Positions 61,176 to 64,000 of a stretch of 64,000 nt of DNA are shown one piece after another. Position numbers and translations under genes: made by a program. The DNA is from Mycobacterium simulans (GTDB lineage Bacteria > Actinomycetota > Actinomycetes > Mycobacteriales > Mycobacteriaceae). The stretch spans positions 176,413-240,412 of the forward strand of contig NZ_OCVX01000005.1 in NCBI RefSeq assembly GCF_900232995.1. The letters are read 5' to 3'. Numbering within the stretch: position 1 is the stretch's first letter; each line of letters starts with the position of its first letter. Below the pieces are notes generated by a model, which had not been told where the DNA came from, made no database searches, and was given only the letters and a program-made list of their open reading frames with translations.

Positions 61176-62228
61176 GTGAGTGGCTCGGTGACCGGCTGGA
61201 TAGCCGACGTACTGCCCGGCTATTGGCAGCAGACAATCCCGCTTGGGCCCGATCCCGACGGCGAGGGCGACGTAGTCGCGACCCTGATACGTCGTGGTGA
61301 TTGCACCGGCGCGGATCATGCGGTCCTAGCGATACACGGCTATACCGACTACTTCTTCCACACCGAGTTGGCCGATCAGTTCGCCGGCCGCGGCTTCGCC
61401 TTCTACGCGCTGGACCTACGCAAGTGCGGCCGCTCCCGACAGCCCAGCCAGACGCCGCACTACACCACCGATCTGGCCCACTACGATGCCGAACTCGATC
61501 AGGCCCTTGCGGTCATCCGCGAACAGAACCGTTCGGCCAGGATCTTGGTATACGGCCATTCGGCGGGTGGATTGATCGTGTCGCTGTGGCTCGACCGGTT
61601 GCGCCGGCGCGGCGCGACCACACGTTTCGGTGTCGCCGGCCTCGTGCTCAACAGCCCGTTCCTGGATCTGCAAGGCCCGGCAATCGTGCGCATGGGCGTG
61701 ACCTCAGCCACGATCGCCGCGCTCTCGCGAGTGCGCTCCAAGGCAGTGGTCCGGGTGCCGGTCGAGGGTGGTTACGGCACCAGCCTGCATCGAGACTACG
61801 ACGGAGAGTTCGACTACAACCTGCAGTGGAAACCGGTGGGGGGCTTTCCGATCACAGCCGGCTGGCTGCATGCCGTGCGCCGCGGCCACGCCAGGCTGCA
61901 TCGCGGACTCGACGTTGGCGTGCCCAACCTGATCCTGCGTTCGGATCACACCGTGCGCGAAAACGCCGGCCCGATAGCCCTACAACGGGGCGACGCGGTT
62001 CTCGACGTCACTCATATCGCCCAATGGGCCGGCTGTATTGGCAACCGCAGCACCATCATTCCCGTGGCTGATGCCAAACACGATGTGTTCTTGTCGCTGC
62101 CAGAGCCGCGGCAGATGGCCTATCGCCAACTAAATCTCTGGCTGGACGACTACCTCCGGATGCTGAACGAAACCGAAATCGCGGCATCGTCAACGAAAGG
62201 GCAAGCGACCCAATATGGAAACGTATGA
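61176..62228 (+). CDS. Alpha/beta hydrolase, lysophospholipase-like (Rv2854)
   Basis: The 350-residue protein starts at GTG 61176. It has the oxyanion segment HAVLAIHGYTDYFFHTELADQFAGRGFAFYALDLRKCGRS, the nucleophile elbow YGHSAGGLIVSLW (Ser about residue 131) and a late catalytic His in PVADAKHDVFLS. It belongs to the monoacylglycerol-lipase-like serine hydrolases. It ends by overlapping mtr by 14 bp, so the two are cotranscribed, and a palindrome in its promoter may control both. Confidence 0.88.
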   Translation: MSGSVTGWIADVLPGYWQQTIPLGPDPDGEGDVVATLIRRGDCTGADHAVLAIHGYTDYFFHTELADQFAGRGFAFYALDLRKCGRSRQPSQTPHYTTDLAHYDAELDQALAVIREQNRSARILVYGHSAGGLIVSLWLDRLRRRGATTRFGVAGLVLNSPFLDLQGPAIVRMGVTSATIAALSRVRSKAVVRVPVEGGYGTSLHRDYDGEFDYNLQWKPVGGFPITAGWLHAVRRGHARLHRGLDVGVPNLILRSDHTVRENAGPIALQRGDAVLDVTHIAQWAGCIGNRSTIIPVADAKHDVFLSLPEPRQMAYRQLNLWLDDYLRMLNETEIAASSTKGQATQYGNV

Positions 62229-63594
62229 TCTCGCGATCATCGGAACAGGTTCAGGCAACAGCATTCTCGACGAACGGTATGCCGGCAAGCGTACCGCGAT
62301 CTGCGAGCAGGGCGCCTTTGGCGGTACTTGCCTGAACGTCGGATGCATCCCCACGAAGATGTTCGTCTACGCCGCCGACGTCGCCAACACGATCCGGGGC
62401 GCCGCACGGTACGGCGTGGACGCGCACATCGACCGGGTGCGCTGGGACGACGTCGTCTCGCGAGTCTTCGGACGGATCGATCCGATCGCGCTCAGCGGCG
62501 AGGACTATCGGCGCTCTTCGCCCAATATCGACGTATACCGGCTGCACACCCGCTTCGGACCGGTTCAGGCCGACGGGCGCTATCTGTTGCGCACCGCCGC
62601 GGGCGAAGAGTTCACCGCCGAACAGGTGGTGATCGCGGCGGGCTCGCGGCCGGTGATACCGGCGGCCATTCTGGCGTCCGGCGTCGACTATCACACCAGC
62701 GACACCATCATGCGGATCGCTGAGCTGCCCGAACACCTCGCGATCGTCGGAAGCGGCTTCGTGGCCGCTGAATTCGCGCATGTGTTTTCGGCTTTGGGCG
62801 TGCGAGTCACCTTGGTGATCCGGGGCAGCACCATGCTGCGGCATTACGATGATTCCATCTGCGAGCGGTTCACCCGCATCGCGTCCCAGAAGTGGGAACT
62901 GCGCACCCAACGCCACGTCGTGCGCGCCCAAAACCGCGGCCCCGGCGTCGCGCTGGAGCTCGACGACGGTTGTATCGTGAACGCTGACCTGCTGCTGGTC
63001 GCGACCGGCCGGGTGTCTAATGCCGATCTGCTAGACGCTGAGCAAGCGGGGATTGACGTTGAGGCCGGCCACATAGCGGTCGATGAATACCAACGGACCA
63101 CGGCGCGTGGGGTTTTCGCGCTTGGTGACGTCTCGTCACCCTATCTGCTCAAGCACGTCGCCAACCATGAAGCCCGCGTCGTGCAGCACAATCTGCTCTG
63201 CGACTGGGATGACACCGAGTCGATGGCCGTCACCGACCACCGTTTCGTACCGTCAGCGGTGTTCACCGATCCCCCGCTGGCGACCGTTGGATTGACTGAA
63301 AATCAAGCTGTTGCAAAAGGTTTCGCTATCTCAGTCAAGATTCAGGAATACCGCGACGTTGCCTACGGCTGGGCGATGGAAGACACCACCGGCATGGTCA
63401 AACTCATCGCCGAACGCGGTAGCGGACGCCTGCTAGGGGCGCACATCCTGGGCTACCAGGCATCGTCACTCATCCAGCCGTTGATCCAGGCGATGAGCTT
63501 CGGACTAACCGCGCGCGAAATGGCCCGCGGTCAGTACTGGATCCATCCGGCGCTGCCCGAGGCGGTGGAAAACGCGCTGTTGGATCTGCACTGA
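62215..63594 (+). CDS. mtr: Mycothione reductase
   Basis: Mtr reduces mycothiol disulfide with NADPH, keeping the mycobacterial thiol pool reduced. The 459-residue FAD-disulfide reductase has the FAD motif IGTGSGNSI, the redox-active pair in GGTCLNVGCIPTK (about 39-44), the NADPH-binding motif IVGSGFVAAEFAHVFSALGV, ALGDVSSPYLLKHVANHEARV and the C-terminal HPALPEAVENALL with the catalytic His-Glu. Length is normal. A piece of the same sequence reappears 600 bp downstream. Confidence 0.96.
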   Translation: METYDLAIIGTGSGNSILDERYAGKRTAICEQGAFGGTCLNVGCIPTKMFVYAADVANTIRGAARYGVDAHIDRVRWDDVVSRVFGRIDPIALSGEDYRRSSPNIDVYRLHTRFGPVQADGRYLLRTAAGEEFTAEQVVIAAGSRPVIPAAILASGVDYHTSDTIMRIAELPEHLAIVGSGFVAAEFAHVFSALGVRVTLVIRGSTMLRHYDDSICERFTRIASQKWELRTQRHVVRAQNRGPGVALELDDGCIVNADLLLVATGRVSNADLLDAEQAGIDVEAGHIAVDEYQRTTARGVFALGDVSSPYLLKHVANHEARVVQHNLLCDWDDTESMAVTDHRFVPSAVFTDPPLATVGLTENQAVAKGFAISVKIQEYRDVAYGWAMEDTTGMVKLIAERGSGRLLGAHILGYQASSLIQPLIQAMSFGLTAREMARGQYWIHPALPEAVENALLDLH

Positions 63595-63703
63595 GTTCAT
63601 GTCGACTCCTGCCTGTTCGGCTCCATATGACGACGCATCATCGGTTGCTGCTCGCTTCGAACCATTGCGAATTTATAAAGAGAAACTTCGAAAAGTGTCA
63701 TGA

Positions 63704-64000
63704 ATGTATTCGCAAGAAGCCCCAAAGTACGTAGTGCACAGCTATAGAGCGCAACGTCCTGCGGTGTCGCCCGACGAGGTCGGCCGAACAGTCCTCGACG
63801 AATACCAACGGACCACGGTGGGTGGGATTTTCGCACTCGGCGACGTCTCGTTGCCGTATCAGCTCGGGCGGGTCGGCAATCACGAAGCCCGCACCAAACG
63901 CGAGACGCCATGGCGTGTCATCGATAAGATCCGTCTCGTCGATTGTGCTCTGACAAAACGCTGGATCCCAGGTCTCTCCAGTGGAAGGTGCCGTCGTTGC
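63704..64000 (+). pseudogene. ORF containing a decayed mtr fragment, runs off window end
   Basis: An open frame starts at ATG 63704 (directly after an in-frame TGA) and is still open at 64000. Residues about 25-65 (63776-63895) read VLDEYQRTTVGGIFALGDVS and then LPYQLGRVGNHEARTKR, which is mtr residues about 285-325 with scattered changes. The DNA match to 63064-63178 is plain. The rest of the product matches nothing I recognise. It is probably a partial gene duplication in decay rather than a functional reductase. The reverse-strand ORF over 63597-63911 is judged spurious. Confidence 0.65.

Noticed and set aside
63597..63911. 104-codon minus-strand ORF after mtr
   Set aside because: It is antisense to the mtr-derived fragment and has no family resemblance.

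Overview
The window comes from a high-GC actinobacterium that is clearly a slow-growing Mycobacterium closely related to the M. tuberculosis complex. The evidence is a PE/PPE-SVP cluster, mycothione reductase, the pptT-truB-ribF block, ald with its AldR regulator, efpA, mqo and a 53-bp MIRU array, all in the order of Rv2768c to Rv2855 of M. tuberculosis H37Rv. Rv numbers below are orthologue shorthand from memory; no search was run. It is probably not H37Rv-like M. tuberculosis. IS1602, Rv2787, PE_PGRS48 and the whole Rv2801-Rv2827 block (mazEF9, IS6110, type III-A CRISPR-Cas) are missing, and other genes sit in their places.

Layout. 0-5.7 kb: end of a secreted Gly/Cys-rich protein, PPE43, PE27, a frameshifted acyl-CoA ligase, PPE44 and a small ORF. 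5.8-14.7 kb: flavodoxin-like protein, small membrane protein, dapB, an SOS-box-bearing 13E12-family HNH gene, a GNAT, a ferredoxin-type reductase, a PF10118-type hydrolase, an SRPBCC protein, aldR/ald and a nitronate monooxygenase. 14.7-20.5 kb: pepR, gpsI (PNPase), lppU, rpsO, ribF. 20.6-27.4 kb: sirR, fadE21, ltp1, truB, pptT, a metallophosphoesterase, lppV and a small coupled gene. 27.6-33.9 kb: accessory zone with Rv2799, Rv2800, a fragment of an Rv2828c copy, a probable PAP2 relic and an ESX-associated two-to-three-gene cassette. 33.9-40.2 kb: Rv2828c/Rv2828A, vapBC22, echA16 and the ugpABCE transporter. 40.2-47.9 kb: translation and RNA block dinF-cnpB-rbfA-infB-ylxR-nusA-rimP, all on the minus strand. 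48.1-60.1 kb: Rv2843-2844, proS, efpA, cysG-cobB-cobO-chelatase-GNAT, a four-copy MIRU array and mqo. 60.3-64 kb: a chorismate-lyase-like gene where H37Rv has PE_PGRS48, an alpha/beta hydrolase, mtr, and an ORF carrying a decayed piece of mtr.

Functional themes. The minus-strand runs are tightly coupled, with repeated ATGA stop/start overlaps, and look like long operons: RNA decay and ribosome maturation (gpsI/rpsO; rimP-nusA-infB-rbfA), corrin synthesis (cysG-cobB-cobO), and glycerophosphodiester-type sugar uptake (ugpABCE). The most unusual parts are the 29.9-34 kb zone, bounded by two same-orientation copies of an Rv2828c 3' end; the chorismate-lyase paralogue with a perfect 20-bp palindrome in its divergent promoter region; the MIRU array, which forms a chain of four overlapping 18-codon mini-ORFs between mqo and a GNAT gene; a dispersed palindromic element present twice; and the partial mtr duplication at the right edge.
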